NCBI GenBank assembly: GCA_030710605.1
Contig: CP092864.1
Coordinates: 137,083,255 to 137,147,254 of the forward strand
DNA length: 64,000 nucleotides
From: Cordylochernes scorpioides
Taxonomy: Eukaryota; Arthropoda; Arachnida; Pseudoscorpiones; Chernetidae
Direction: 5' to 3'
Position numbers and translations under genes: made by a program. The number at the start of each line of letters is the position of its first letter. Position 1 is the stretch's first letter. This document shows positions 42,605-53,926 of this stretch, in pieces. The notes beneath the pieces were generated by a model. That model was not told the origin of the DNA, did no database searches, and was given only the letters and a program-made list of their open reading frames with translations.

Positions 42605-43106
42605 CAGTCATGGACAAAACGTATGAATGTTGAAAGTCTTTGATGTCGTCTGCCCTCTATTTTTTTGGAGGAAACAGAGGTTGTTCGCACTTGGTTATCT
42701 CGTGTGTCTTCAATAAAGGTCAATGTAATATCTTTCAGAGTTGTTGTCTGAATCCCGATATACATGCTAAAAGGTACAAATTCCTTAAATTTTGTCCATG
42801 AGGGTATCTTTCAGAGGTATTGTCTGAATCCCGATACATGCTAAAAGGTACAACTTCCTTAAGTTTTGTCCGTGAGTGTATCTTTCAGAGTTATTGTCTG
42901 AATCCCGATATACATGCTGAAAGGTACAACTTCCTTAAGTTTTGTCCGTTAGTGTATCTTTCAGAGTTATTGTCTGAATCCCGATATACATGCTGAAAGG
43001 TACAACTTCCTTAAGTTTTGTCCATGAGTGTATCTTTCAGAGTTATTGTCTGAATCCCGATATACATGCTGAAAGGTACAACTTCCTTAAGTTTTGTCCA
43101 TGAGTG
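42605..43106. mobile_element. MITE with tandemly expanded end (76-bp units)
   Basis: Same family as 17036-17638. It is TA-flanked, starts CAGTCATGGACAAAAC and ends TTTTGTCCATGAGTG. The right-end unit is repeated five times with 76-bp spacing (one 74). Confidence 0.85.
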
Positions 43107-43230
43107 TAGATATAATATTCGTTTATATTATTGATTATAGTTGAGCTTTTTAAAAAAGGTTTATTTACCCTATGGTAACAATAGTAAAATGGTACTTTAA
43201 AAATAGTTGTTAAGACAAAATATATGACTA

Positions 43231-44575
43231 CAAGGTGTGTCCAATAAATAATGAGACTTGTCAAAAATAAAGAAAAAATAGAATGATTAAAAAATTTTTA
43301 ATAGTATTTTTCAAAATAGTCCCCTCCCGCATCTATGCATAATTTCCATCTCTTCTCCCGTGATTTAAAACATTTAGAAAAGGCGTATTTCGGGATGTTC
43401 TTCAAGACCTTTTTCGAATCCGCTATGATGGACACTCTAGTGTCAAACCTCCTTCCTTTTAGAGCCATTTTGAGTTTTGGAAAGAGAAAAACATCATTTG
43501 GAGCTAGGTCTGAAGAATAGGAAGATTGTTGAAGTATTTGGATGCCATGTTTAGCCAAATAAGTCAGTACAGATGTAGCAGTGTGTGGTGGTGCATTATC
43601 ATGATGGATAATCCAATTTTTGGAACTCCACATTTCACTACTTTTCAGACGAATTGATTCACGTACTCGTCTCATAATGTTTTAATACGAGTAAGACTCC
43701 TTATTGATTGTTTGACCTTCCTCTAGATATTCATAATGCACAATTCCCTTTATATCAAAGAACGTGACCAATAAGACTTTGTTTTTTGACTTGCAAAGTC
43801 GGGATTTCTTTGTTCTTGGTTCATCTTTTCCTTTCCACTCCATGGATTGGCGTTTTGTTTCCGGGTCATACCCGTAAACCCATGTTTCGTCTCCAGTTAT
43901 TACTTTTTCCTTCCAATTAGGGTTTTCTTCCACCATTTCAAGCATTTTTTTTTTTTTTTTTGGCAACTTCAACGCGATTCTCCTTTTTTTGGATTGTGAG
44001 CATTTTAGGGACAAATTTTGAAGGTGTCTTCTTTAACTGCAAGTCTTCTTTAATTATTGATCCAATTAATGATTGTGATATCCCTGTTTCTACTCAATGT
44101 CCCGTAACCCTATTCGTGAATTTTCTTTTATCAAATTTGAAATTTGGCTCACCTTTTCAGGGTTCCTGTTCAATATTGGACGTCCAACACGCTTCTTATC
44201 TTTCACCGATTCCATTCCATTTTTAAATCGTGAAAACCATCTAAATGTGGCGTACTTATTTACATTTTCATTTCCAAATGCCAATTTCAACAAATCTAAA
44301 GTTTTTGAAGCCGATCTCCCAATTTTGTAGCAAAATTTAATACAAATTCGTTGTTCGAATTTTTTATCCATTACAAATTAGAAGTTGTTATGCAAGGCGT
44401 TCTTTTTACAAGCTTACAATTTATCGACTGCGCGCGCAATCACGTGATGTGATATACCGCAGTGTAGCTGAAGCTTTCTATTTTTTTTTTAATAGACTTA
44501 AAATATATATATATATATATCATTTCATTTTTTCTTTGTTTTTGACCGGTCTCATTATTTATTGGACACACCTTG
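43231..44575 (-). mobile_element. mariner element
   Basis: Inverted ends CAAGGTGTGTCCAATAAATA and TATTTATTGGACACACCTTG, flanked by TA (43229-43230 and 44576-44577). 1345 bp, the usual size of an intact-length mariner. Confidence 0.93.
43298..44371 (-). pseudogene. mariner transposase (frameshifted)
   Basis: The start is MDKKFEQRICIKFCYKIGRS with YATFRWFSRFKNGMESVKDK as the second helix-turn-helix region. TGDETWVYGYDPETKRQS, HHDNAPPHTA and SSDLAPNDVFLFPKLK carry the three Asp of the DD34D triad. The protein ends GGDYFEKYY. It is broken into three pieces: an A-run after about 44020 (KKKKK) and a stop near 43680 (SYSY then a new frame) interrupt it. Length matches the ~345-residue family norm. 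Confidence 0.9.
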
Positions 44576-44654
44576 TATATATATTAATAACATCTTTTTG
44601 TGTTTTTGCTTTTTGTTTGTTTTTAATTTTATGGTGTTTTGTGTATATTATGTA

Positions 44655-44847
44655 CACTCATGGACAAAACTTAAGAAAGTTGTACCTTTCAGCATTTATA
44701 TCGGGACTCAGACAATAACTCTGAAAGATATTACAGTAACCTTTATTGTGGAGACACACGAGATAACCAAGTATGAACAAAATTGCCTCAGTCTCCTAAG
44801 AAATGGACAACCGGCAAAAATATGAAACTTCCTTTTGTCTATGAGTG
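44655..44847. mobile_element. Compact MITE (unexpanded form of the 76-bp-unit family)
   Basis: TA-flanked; ends CACTCATGGACAAAACTT and TTTTGTCTATGAGTG. The ~75 bp at the left end (through TCTGAAAGATA) is the unit repeated in tandem at 17036-17638 and 42605-43106. Confidence 0.85.
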
Positions 44848-44929
44848 TATATGACAGTTTTAGTAAAAATTTTAAGTGTAAAACGGGGCAACAAAATCAG
44901 GAATTGACGTTCCATGCTACTGCGTCCGA

Positions 44930-45090
44930 CAGACAAAGCACCTCAGTTGGCCGGTATTGTGATCAGGGTGCATGAACCGATCTGTTCCACGGACAAAACA
45001 TCACCACCACCCCAGTTGGCCGGTATTGTGATCAGGGTGCATGGACCGATCTGATCTGGTCCATGGACAAGACACCACCACCAAGTGTGT
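44930..45090. repeat. Direct duplication of a ~70-bp segment
   Basis: CAGTTGGCCGGTATTGTGAT followed by CAGGGTGCAT occurs at 44943 and 45003. A related inverted copy is at 59190-59270. Confidence 0.65.
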
Positions 45091-45286
45091 AAAAAAGTAC
45101 GTATACATGCTCTTCCGAAAAAAAAAAAATCAAAATAACCCATTTTTTTTCAAAGAAATTCAAGATACAATTACAGATTTATTCTAAAACTTCGTTAACT
45201 ATCTATTCACACATCTAATAATAATGATAATAATAAAAGAGAGAATAGCAAAATCCCATAAATCATGCAATTAAAAGCAGGTATTC

Positions 45287-45511
45287 TTATATATATAAAT
45301 CTCTAACCATCCCTTTCGTCTGGCTATATATTGTACGGCGATGAATGGTCAAAAGAGCTGTTAAAATTCCATGAATACAAAATTTACCTTTAGAAGAACA
45401 ATCAGAATATCTCTTATGGAAATGAGGTGGTGTGCCGCGCCCTCTTGTGCCGGAAAAATGTACTATATCATTTCCGGCATATGTTTTGTTAGCTTTTGTC
45501 CATGAGGCCAT
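45287..45511 (-). CDS. Unrecognised 74-codon ORF, GC-richer
   Basis: Begins MASWTKANKTYAGNDIVHFS. Composition is less AT-rich than the flanks. It could be the tail of a LINE RNase H region, but I see no decisive motif, and it may be chance. Confidence 0.2.
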   Translation of the reverse strand: MASWTKANKTYAGNDIVHFSGTRGRGTPPHFHKRYSDCSSKGKFCIHGILTALLTIHRRTIYSQTKGMVRDLYI

Positions 45512-45903
45512 TCTTTTGACATGGATGTTCTGTAGCTCTCCTTGGATCGTTCTTATGCAAATATTTCACAGTATTGTTGCTTTAATAGCGTTATTTATTA
45601 TTTTTTTTTTTTTTCAAATGAAATTTTCATAGGGACTAAATGTGTTTTTGTGTTCGTCTGCAATGATAATATGTAATGCTGTTAACATTTTAGCTATGCA
45701 AATTGTAGATGGTTATAAAGAAATTTAAACATATTCTATAGTGCCATCTAGATTTCGAAAATGAAAACATTTCGACATTATCGTAAAGATAGAGGTTGCC
45801 TTGCTGGCATTCATAGTTCTTAAGATACTTCGGTCAGTAAATCTTTTTATATCTATTATAAGAAACTTATCTTTGAAGCTGTTTTGTTTACATATGTTTC
45901 TCT

Positions 45904-45947
45904 GTACTCCTGTTGAAGAGCAGAGATGCCTGAAAGCTCGAGATTAC
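45904..45947 (+). ncRNA. Hammerhead-like motif, family D
   Basis: GTACTC, CTGTTGA, stem II AG(A)GCA/TGCCT, GAAA, AGCT, CTC triplet, GAGATTAC. Stem I CTC/GAG plus GTA/TAC is intact. Confidence 0.5.
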
Positions 45948-46339
45948 GTTTAATAAAGATAAAAGACACTCATCTCCAGAAACCTGTAGCATTTGTTTGA
46001 TCAAGGAGATTTAAATCAATTGATATTTGATGATGGTTGATGTAATTTTAGCACCTTTGCTGTACTCGTGTTTTGAAAATAGATACATGCACCAGTGGAA
46101 TAGTCTGTGATAGTTAGTGTCTGGTTAGTTATTCACAGGGTGTTAACTATTTAGAAGTAGTTAGTGAGAGAGGAGGAGGAAACAGGAAGAGTCGGCATGT
46201 TTACCAGATCTCACCCCCCGCTAGAGTTCGCAGATAACGTCCCTTTTCAATCATCCATCTTCTCCCCACCATTGTCCATTGTTTCAGCCCTTTTATTGGC
46301 TCTTTCACGGCTGGGCTTGGTTTCGATTTCTGCCGAGCG

Positions 46340-48120
46340 ACAGGAAGGTCAAAGACCGCGTGAGGTCATCATAAACAGTGCACGCTATTGGCTGTTAGTT
46401 CTGATCGTAACGATGATATCTATCTGAATTTGTACATCATTGGTTGTTGTTATCGTTTATCATTGTAAACATTGAAAGTCATTGGTTAATAACGGTGATC
46501 GCTTGGGTGATGTCATTGTAAACATTGTATTCCATTGGCTGATAGAAATGATCAGATCGATAATGTGATTGTTAACATTGTATGTTATTGGTTGCTAGCA
46601 GTGATTCCATTGATTATGTCATTGTAAACATAGTATGTTATTGGTTGCTAGCAGTGATTCCATTGATGATGATATTGTAAACATTGTACGTTATTGGTTG
46701 CTAGCTATGATTCTATTAGTGATGTAATTGTAAACATTGTATGTTATTGGTTGCTATCAGTGATTCCATTGATGATGTTATTGTCAACATTGTACGTTAT
46801 TGGTTGCTATCTATGATTCCATTGATGATGTTATTATAAACATTGAACGTTATTTGTTGCTAGCTATGATTCCATTAGTGATGTTATTGTAAACATTGTA
46901 TGTTATTGATTGCTAGCTATGATTCCATTAGTGATGTTATTGTAAACATTGTACGTTATTGGCTGCTAGCTATGATTCTATTAGTGATGTTATTGTAAAC
47001 ATTGTATTTTATTGGTTGCTAGCTATTATTCCATTGATGATGTTATTGTAAACATTGTACGTTATTGGTTGCTAAAAGTGATTCCATTGATGATGTCACT
47101 GTAAACATTGTATGTTTTTGGCTGCTAGCAATGATTCCATTGATGATGTCATTGTAAACATTGTATGTTATTGGTTGCTAGCAGTGATTCCATTGATTAT
47201 GTCATTGTAAATGTTGTAGGTTATTGGTTACTAGCAATGATTCCATTGATGTCATTGTAAACATTGTATGTTATTGGTTGCTAGCAGTGATTCCATTGAT
47301 GATGATATTATAAACATTGTACGTTATTGGTTGCTAGCTATGATTCTATTAGTGATGTAATTGTAAACATTGTATGTTATTGGTTGCTATCAGTGATTCC
47401 ATTGATGATGTTATTGTCAACATTGTACGTTATTGGTTGCTATCTATGATTCCATTGATGATGTTATTATAAACATTGAACGTTATTTGTTGCTAGCTAT
47501 GATTCCATTAGTGATGTTATTGTAAACATTGTATGTTATTGATTGCTAGCTATGATTCCATTAGTGATGTTATTGTAAACATTGTACGTTATTGGTTGCT
47601 AGCTATGATTCTATTAGTGATGTTATTGTAAACATTGTATTTTATTGGTTGCTAGCTATTATTCCATTGATGATGTTATTGTAAACATTGTACGTTATTG
47701 GTTGCTAAAAGTGATTCCATTGATGATGTCACTGTAAACAGTGTATGTTTTTGGCTGCTAGCAATGATTCCATTGATGATGTCATTGTAAACATTGTATG
47801 TTATTGGTTGCTAGCAGTGATTCCATTGATTATGTCATTGTAAGTGTTGTAGGTTATTGGTTACTAGCAATGATTCCATTGATGTCATTGTAAACATTGT
47901 ATGTTATTGGTTGCTAGCAGTGATTCCATTGATGATGATATTGTAAACATTGTACGTTATTGGTTGCTAGCTATGATTCTATTAGTGATGTAATTGTAAA
48001 CATTGTATGTTATTGGTTGCTAGCTATGATTCCATTGATGATGTTATTATAAACATTGAACGTTATTGGTTGCTAGCTATGATTCCATTAGTGATGTTAT
48101 TGTAAACATTGTACGTTATA
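46340..48120. repeat. 53-bp satellite with 633-bp higher-order periodicity
   Basis: About 33 units of roughly 53 bp (ATGTTATTGGTTGCTAGCAG TGATTCCATTGATGATGTTA TTGTAAACATTGT). Distinct variants recur in the same order every 633 bp: GATGATGATATT appears at 46668, 47301 and 47934. This gives a 12-unit higher-order repeat, 2.3 copies long. The first units (46340-46560) are diverged. Each unit has ATTGG, an inverted CCAAT box. Confidence 0.9.
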
Positions 48121-48221
48121 ACAAAACTTGGGTTTGTGAAGCTTTTATTGAAGTAATTTAAAGATCTTAAATATATTTTAGGTATCCCAATTCATACACA
48201 ATTCCAACCCCGACCAGTAAG

Positions 48222-49378
48222 TTATAAGAGATAATCCTTGAGAAGATATACAAGGTATGTCCCATAAGTTCCCGGACTGGGTCCATAAAAAAAAAGGTGA
48301 GATTTTTTTAAAATTTTTTTATTAAAACTTTTCAAAGTAATCCCCCCTTGCTTCAACGCACTAGCGCCATCGTTTCTCCCAATTGTCGAAACATTTTTAT
48401 AGGCCTCTTTTGGAATGCTCTTCAATGCCAGCAGCGATTTTTCTATTATGTCTTCCCTGGTGTCAAAATGTCTTCCTTTTAGAACTGCTTTGAGTTTGGG
48501 GAACAGGAAAAAGTCATTTGGTGCGATGTCTGGGGAATAGGGTGGTTGAGGTAGGATTTCTGTCCCGTTTTTCGCCAAAAAACTCGTCACCAAGTGCGCT
48601 GTGTGAGGGCGGGCATTGTCATGGTGTAGGATCCAGTCACCATTAGTCCATTTTTCTGGCCTTTTTTTTTTCGAATCGCTTCCCTTAGACGGCGAAGAAT
48701 GCTCAAATACATTTCCTTAATAACTGTTTGGCCTGCAGGAAGATACTCGTGATGAACAATGCCCTTGTTATCCAAAAAAGCGACCAGCAACACCTTGTTT
48801 CTGGATTTCAATATCCTGGATTTTTTGGGTCTAGGATCACCCTGACCTCTCCACTCGGCAGATTGACGCTTGGTTTCAGGGTCATAGCCATAGACCCATG
48901 TCTCGTCGCCTGTGATTATCTTGTCTTTCCATTCCGGATCCGTTCTTGTCATTTCCAGCATGTCCTCACAGGTTGCAAGCCGACACAGTTTTTGCTCATT
49001 AGTGAGGAACCTTGGGATGAATTTTGCAGGAGTCTTTTTGAACCTCAAATCTTCGGTTACGATCCTTCCAATCGTTGTTTTAGAGATGCCTGTGTCTTGC
49101 TCTAGCTCCAGCAAAGTGGTTCGAGGATTTTCTTTTATCAAATCGGTTATTTTTTGCACATTTTCATCAGTCCTTTGAAATGTTGGGCGTCCTTGACGAG
49201 GATCATCTTCAATGGAAATTCTACCAGCTTTAAATCTAGAATGCCATTCAAAAACAGTTGTTCTCTTTGGGGCGTTATTGGGGAATGCTTTATTAAGCAT
49301 TTCAAAAGTGTCGGTTGCTGATATTTGAAGTTTCACACAAAATTCTTTGCAAATCCTCTGCTTCAATTTTTGTTCCAT
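48222..49378 (-). pseudogene. mariner transposase, one frameshift
   Basis: Starts MEQKLKQRICKEFCVKLQIS. RTTVFEWHSRFKAGRISIED and DTGISKTTIGRIV are the paired helix-turn-helix domains. TGDETWVYGYDPETKRQS gives the first Asp, and HHDNARPHTAH and SPDIAPNDFFLFPKLK the second and third (DD34D). A surplus base in an 11-base A-run near 48660 separates the first ~265 codons from the last third. The original stop also seems lost: the frame runs through the left inverted repeat and 9 codons beyond. Codons upstream of 49378 are open but are not transposase. Confidence 0.92.
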
Positions 49379-49573
49379 CGTAAAATCGCCGCAGCGCAAG
49401 GTGTAACCTTTAAATAAATTAGAATAACTTTGGCGCACGCGCACGTACCGCCTCGATATTGGTACCACCGTGTTGCCAGATATTTTTTCTATAATAAACT
49501 GTCAAATTTATTTACATTTTTCATTTATTTATTTTTTATGGACCCAGTCCGGGAACTTATGGGACATACCTTG
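48251..49573 (-). mobile_element. mariner element
   Basis: Perfect ~40-bp inverted ends (CAAGGTATGTCCCATAAGTT at the left, its complement at the right), flanked by TA. 1323 bp, the best preserved mariner in the window. Confidence 0.95.
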
Positions 49574-49708
49574 TATAATGAGAAAAAATGGGGCAAAGTT
49601 GAATTTTTTTTTTAAATTGTAAAATAGTTTCACTAGCTCTCAAATCTTTTGGTCCCCTTCGTTTGGTGTAAAATTACAATGAACGCTGTGATGAATTTTT
49701 TTACATTC

Positions 49709-49860
49709 ATATGGAAAAAAACTTAAGGAAGTTGTACCTTTTAGCATGTATATCGGGATTCAGACAATAACTCTGGTGATATTACAGTGACCCTTATTGA
49801 GGACACACGAGATAACCAAGTGTGAACAATATTGCCTCTTTTTTTCTATCCATGATATGC
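49709..49860. mobile_element. Decayed copy of the 76-bp-unit MITE
   Basis: AACTTAAGGAAGTTGTACCT and ATATCGGGATTCAGACAATA match 44655-44847. The ends are degenerate. Confidence 0.65.
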
Positions 49861-50265
49861 CATTTTTTAAAGTTGAATGTTGAATCTTAAGGATTGCGAT
49901 ATATTTAGAATAGTTTATAAAATCAAGAATACTCTATGCCGAAATGTATACATAAAATATATTCTGAAGTCTTCAAAAAACATAGAAAAATAATCATCTA
50001 TTAAATCTACCAAGAGATGATAACCTAATCTGTAGGACTTTTGTATGTGAGCAAGCAATGATGGTAAAAATGTAATGAACCGCGCATGCGCGATTAAATA
50101 ATAGCTGGGGGGTAGAAGACCAATGAAAAACGCAGATACAAAATAAACATATTAAAGTTAAATATATTTTTGCAATATATACACGGGTAAATGCAAATAT
50201 ATTTTCAGTTATAGATTAATCTGTCTCTCTTAAAGAGCAAAATATTAAAAATAAAGAATGCATAT
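49861..50265. other. No recognisable gene
   Basis: AT-rich sequence, nothing identified. Confidence 0.45.
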
Positions 50266-50269
50266 CCTG

Positions 50270-50470
50270 ACCAGGAGCAAATATGCTTTTTAGATGGCAG
50301 AGCCCCATATAGTGGAACAGAAATCATATAAACATTGATTTAGCCTGTTCCCTGATATTTTGCTAACTCATTTTCTTGATAAATCAAGAAAAGCCATTCA
50401 CGAACGCGTTTTGCGCTGTTGGCCCCTCGTCAACGTAGAGCAAGCTGTACCACTGTGGCCAAAAATATTT
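50270..50470. repeat. PLE-type arm, family B, with broken hammerhead-like motif
   Basis: Runs from GCATATCCTGACCAGGAGC to a minus-strand motif at 50400-50441 (TTGACGA, CAACA loop, CAAA for GAAA, ACGCGT). Two core positions are changed. Confidence 0.6.
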
Positions 50471-50929
50471 TTGATACCAGAAAAAAATATAAATTATAAT
50501 AAGAAAAATAATCTCTTATAATTTAATTTAAAAAAAAACGATTAAAAAGTTTATCTTGAAACTAGAAAAACAGACATTGGGGCAGACAAGGGAGAAGGTG
50601 GTGGTGAAAAGAAGGTACCATTCCCCAACAAAGACATGAACCATAAAAAAATAAAGGACAGTGACATGGGCGAAGAAATATTTCCAATTAAAAAGAAAGA
50701 GGTAGAAATGATAACTCCACACCGCTCAATTTATGGCCTTGATCTGAAGAGGTAAAAAAAAAGCGAGGAAATGGTGACCTTCCTTTGTAATCTACCCTTT
50801 GACCCAGTCTTCTTTTTTTATTTCTTTCTTTTCAGGAGTTGTGACCGTGTGGCGCCATCAGCAAATATTGCTTGTGGAATTTGCTGAGTCTCTAATTGTT
50901 CCTTCACGTGTTCTTCTGGAAATTTTAGT

Positions 50930-52145
50930 GTGTTTGACTTCTTGACTATTCACAGATTGTGTCGTATTTGTTTCACGTTTTTTTTTTTTAGTTTGACTTT
51001 TATATATACTAAATTACTGTATTGTATGCATTTTTCTGTTCTTTCTTTTTAATTATTTGTCACACTCGGTTGTCTATTATTGTTGTAAAGTTTATCTTTT
51101 GATTTATTGCATATCCTTTTATTTTGCATATCAATAATTGCATATCATATCCTTTTATTTTGTAGTTTGACTTTTGACTTTCACAGATACTGAATTGTTC
51201 TGTTTTCTCATATGCATTATCTTTTTTTTTTTAATTTTTAAATCTATCTTTCACTCTTGATGTATTTTATTGTTGTGTAAAGTTTAACTTTTTATTAATT
51301 TAAATATTCTCATATAATTTTATTTTAGTTTGATTTTTAACATTCACAAATACTGAATTACTGTATTGTCGTATGCATTATATTGTTATTTATTTTATAA
51401 TCTTTCACTCTTGATGTATTTTATTGTTGCAAAGTTTACCTATTTATTATTTGCATATATTCCCATCTCCTTTTATTCTAGTTTGAATTTTGACTTTCAA
51501 AGATACTGTATTATCGTATGCAATTCTAATGTTATTTATTTGACATATTAATATGTCTATTATTGTTGTAAAGTTTACCTTTTGATTAATTGTATATTGT
51601 TTTCATATAATTTTATTTCATAGTTTGACTTTTGACTTTCACAGATACTCTGAATTATATACTGTATTTTCATTTGAATTCTTATTATCTTTTTTTAATT
51701 CACTCTCTCTCTCTTGATTATTACAGATTGAGATGTATTTCATTGTTGTAAAGTTTATCTTTTGGTTAATTGTTTATACAGTTAAACCTGTCTTTAGCGC
51801 TCCCTCTTGGGACTCACCAAAATAGGGTGTTATTGAGAGGGGGTGCTATAGACAGGTCACTTTTAATGTAAATCGCATCGTACTACGTTTTTAAAATCGG
51901 GCGGTATTTAGAGGGGCGCTATAGACATGCTTAACTGTATTACCATGTCCATTTATTTTAGTTTGAATTTTGACTTTCACAGGTACTGAATTATATACTG
52001 TATTTTTGTGTAAGAAATTCTTGTGCTACGCATCCTTAACTATTATAGATTAAGATGTCTTTTATTGGTGTAAAGGTCACATTGTATATCAATTGTATAT
52101 ATTTCTGTAGTCTTTTTTATTTTTGTTTGATTCTCACTGATATAA
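50930..52145. repeat. Diverged tandem repeat of ~150-bp units
   Basis: The phrase TTTGACTTTCACAGATACTG followed by TATTGTTGTAAAGTTTA recurs about eight times (near 50990, 51170, 51330, 51480, 51625 and 51965, among others). A MITE (51779-51937) has inserted into it. Confidence 0.65.
51779..51937. mobile_element. MITE of the CAGTTAAACCTGTC family
   Basis: Ends CAGTTAAACCTGTCTTTAGC and TATAGACATGCTTAACTG, TA-flanked. Confidence 0.8.
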
Positions 52146-52339
52146 ACTGATGATAATTACGGATAAAATATTAATAATAACGAATAATACTTTCTATGTA
52201 TCACCATCTTCTTTGAGTGGCCATATTCTTGAGCCAATCAAAATGCTTCTGTACCGATTTAATCCCTGCCCAGAAGTCCTCCTCTACGTGGCGAGCGGGA
52301 GAATCAGCACAAGTAAGGGACTGCCCTTTAGTACGGTGT

Positions 52340-52620
52340 CGTGAGCCGCTACAGTAACCGTGAACAGGGAACTCTGAATGTTACTGCATCCGAGGAAGCC
52401 GTAACCAGTGGGAAATATGCTACGAGTACTCTGAACATCTTACAATTAAACATGAATGGAACTCAGAAGAAAATGGGAGAGCTGAGTAGACTGCTGTATG
52501 AACATTTTTTGGACAAGACAATAAGAGACAATCTCCTGGAAAGGTGTTTGGGCTATGGTCTACCATTGGAAGTATTTATATTAAATTATGCTGAACTAAA
52601 CTAAAGCATGAGGCTGGCTT
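52340..52620 (+). pseudogene. LINE APE endonuclease N-terminal fragment
   Basis: LNILQLNMNGTQKKMGELSR is the characteristic start of an APE-type LINE endonuclease. After about 55 codons it jumps to KTIRDNLLERCLGYGLPLEV and ends at YAELN, which looks like a different part of the element. It is an internally deleted copy. Confidence 0.65.
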
Positions 52621-52808
52621 TATCTCAATGAACAAAATTCTGTTCCAAGAGGCCTCCTGAGAAATCGAGAAATGGGTATTTAAGGCCAAATTTGCCTTAA
52701 TACGCTGTTCATGTGAAAAAGTAGGTTTCTTTTCTCACCCTTGTATATGTATTATTTGATTTTGAATGAATCAATAAGGAATCAAGGGTTTCTCTTCTTA
52801 TTTCTTTT

Positions 52809-52852
52809 ATTTCTCGAGCTTTCGGTCTAACATGCTCTTCAACACGGAGATC
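52809..52852 (-). ncRNA. Hammerhead-like motif, family D with inserted G
   Basis: Minus strand: ATCTC, CGTGTTGAAGAGC, stem II region, CCGAAA, AGCTC, GAGAAAT. Relative to the 45.9-kb copy the box carries one extra G (CTCCGTGTTGA). Stem I TCTC/GAGA pairs. Confidence 0.4.
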
Positions 52853-52914
52853 CTGAAGTACCGCTTTTATCCAAATATAACACGCCCTATAATTGGCTAG
52901 AAGTTGTACTTCTG

Positions 52915-52955
52915 AATCTCCGTGTTGAAGAGCATCTTAGACCGAAAGCTCGAAA
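52915..52955 (+). ncRNA. Hammerhead-like motif, family D with inserted G
   Basis: Inverted partner of 52809-52852: ATCTC, CGTGTTGAAGAGC, CCGAAAGCTC, GAAAAAT. One stem I position is mismatched. Confidence 0.4.
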
Positions 52956-53039
52956 AATAAAAGAAATAAGAAACCAAACCCTTGATTCCTTATTGATTTA
53001 TTCAAAGTGTAAAAATCAGGGAAGAATCTTTATTATATT

Positions 53040-53582
53040 TATGTCAACAACAACAAAAGCCTTTATTAAGACAATATTGTCTTACAAGGGGATTCCCCTA
53101 AAAGGTTACATATGTACATGAGTGAGGAGGAAAAGCAATTTAGAGGGGAGGGGGAGCAATCAGTCGTTGCCTGTGGAGTTGAGCATTTCTTCCCTCATTT
53201 TATCAATCGCCTTGATAAATTTTAAATATTTATAAACAAATGTTTTATCTAGCAGGAGAGTAGTAAAAATTTTATATACATGTTGTTCATTATAGTGAGT
53301 TAGCCACGAAATCTCGTGAATTTCCGGTCTTTTTTTCCTGTAGAAATGGGAAATGGAATAGATAATGGACCAAATTGTCTTGGATGACAGCATTGCAGAA
53401 GTAGCAATTTAAAGGGTAGCTATTCCAAAATCCCATGATATCCTCGGAGAAAAGTAGCCATAGAATCCTTTGACGGACTATAAATAGTTTAATATTCAAA
53501 GGGAGGTTTGATAGTAAGTAGTCCTCCGTCATAAAGGAGCTACTTAGAGATTGGTAGTATATAAAATGAGTTATTATGTTAA
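53040..53582 (-). pseudogene. LINE C-terminus and 3' end
   Basis: On the minus strand, NCYFCNAVIQDNLVHYLFHF is a C-x2-C...H...-type zinc knuckle at the end of an RT polyprotein. After a frameshift, LTHYNEQHVYKIFTTLLLDK and the stop follow. The 3' end has an AAGACAATATTGTCTT hairpin, then AATAAAGGC and (TTG)n. The 5' side is cut by the MITE at 53585. Confidence 0.75.
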
Positions 53583-53584
53583 TA

Positions 53585-53738
53585 TAGTCGAACTCGGATA
53601 ATTCAAAGTCCAAGGGACCAAAAATATATATAATTATCCAAAAATTCGAATTAAAAAGGGAAATTCTATTTATAGGAAATTCTAGGGACCAAGATAAATA
53701 TTCGAATTGAAGATGTTTGAATTATCCAAGTTCTACTG
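53585..53738. mobile_element. MITE with TA target duplication
   Basis: Ends TAGTCGAACTCGGATAATTC and GAATTATCCAAGTTCTACTG are inverted repeats flanked by TA. It is inserted in LINE sequence. Confidence 0.75.
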
Positions 53739-53926
53739 TATATTTATATCCATATATTGGCATTTTGTATTGAATAAAATGTTTTGCTTTTTTTTTTAAT
53801 CCAAAATATGCCTTTTAATTAAAAATTTCATATGGATTGCTCTATATTCAAGATATATCTAAATATGAAAAAAACAATAGAAAAAAAAAAAAACGGTCAG
53901 GTGTTGATATTAAAAATAAGAAAGGC

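Noticed and set aside
48728-49178. Plus-strand ORFs of 88-125 codons
   Set aside because: Antisense shadows of the mariner transposase.
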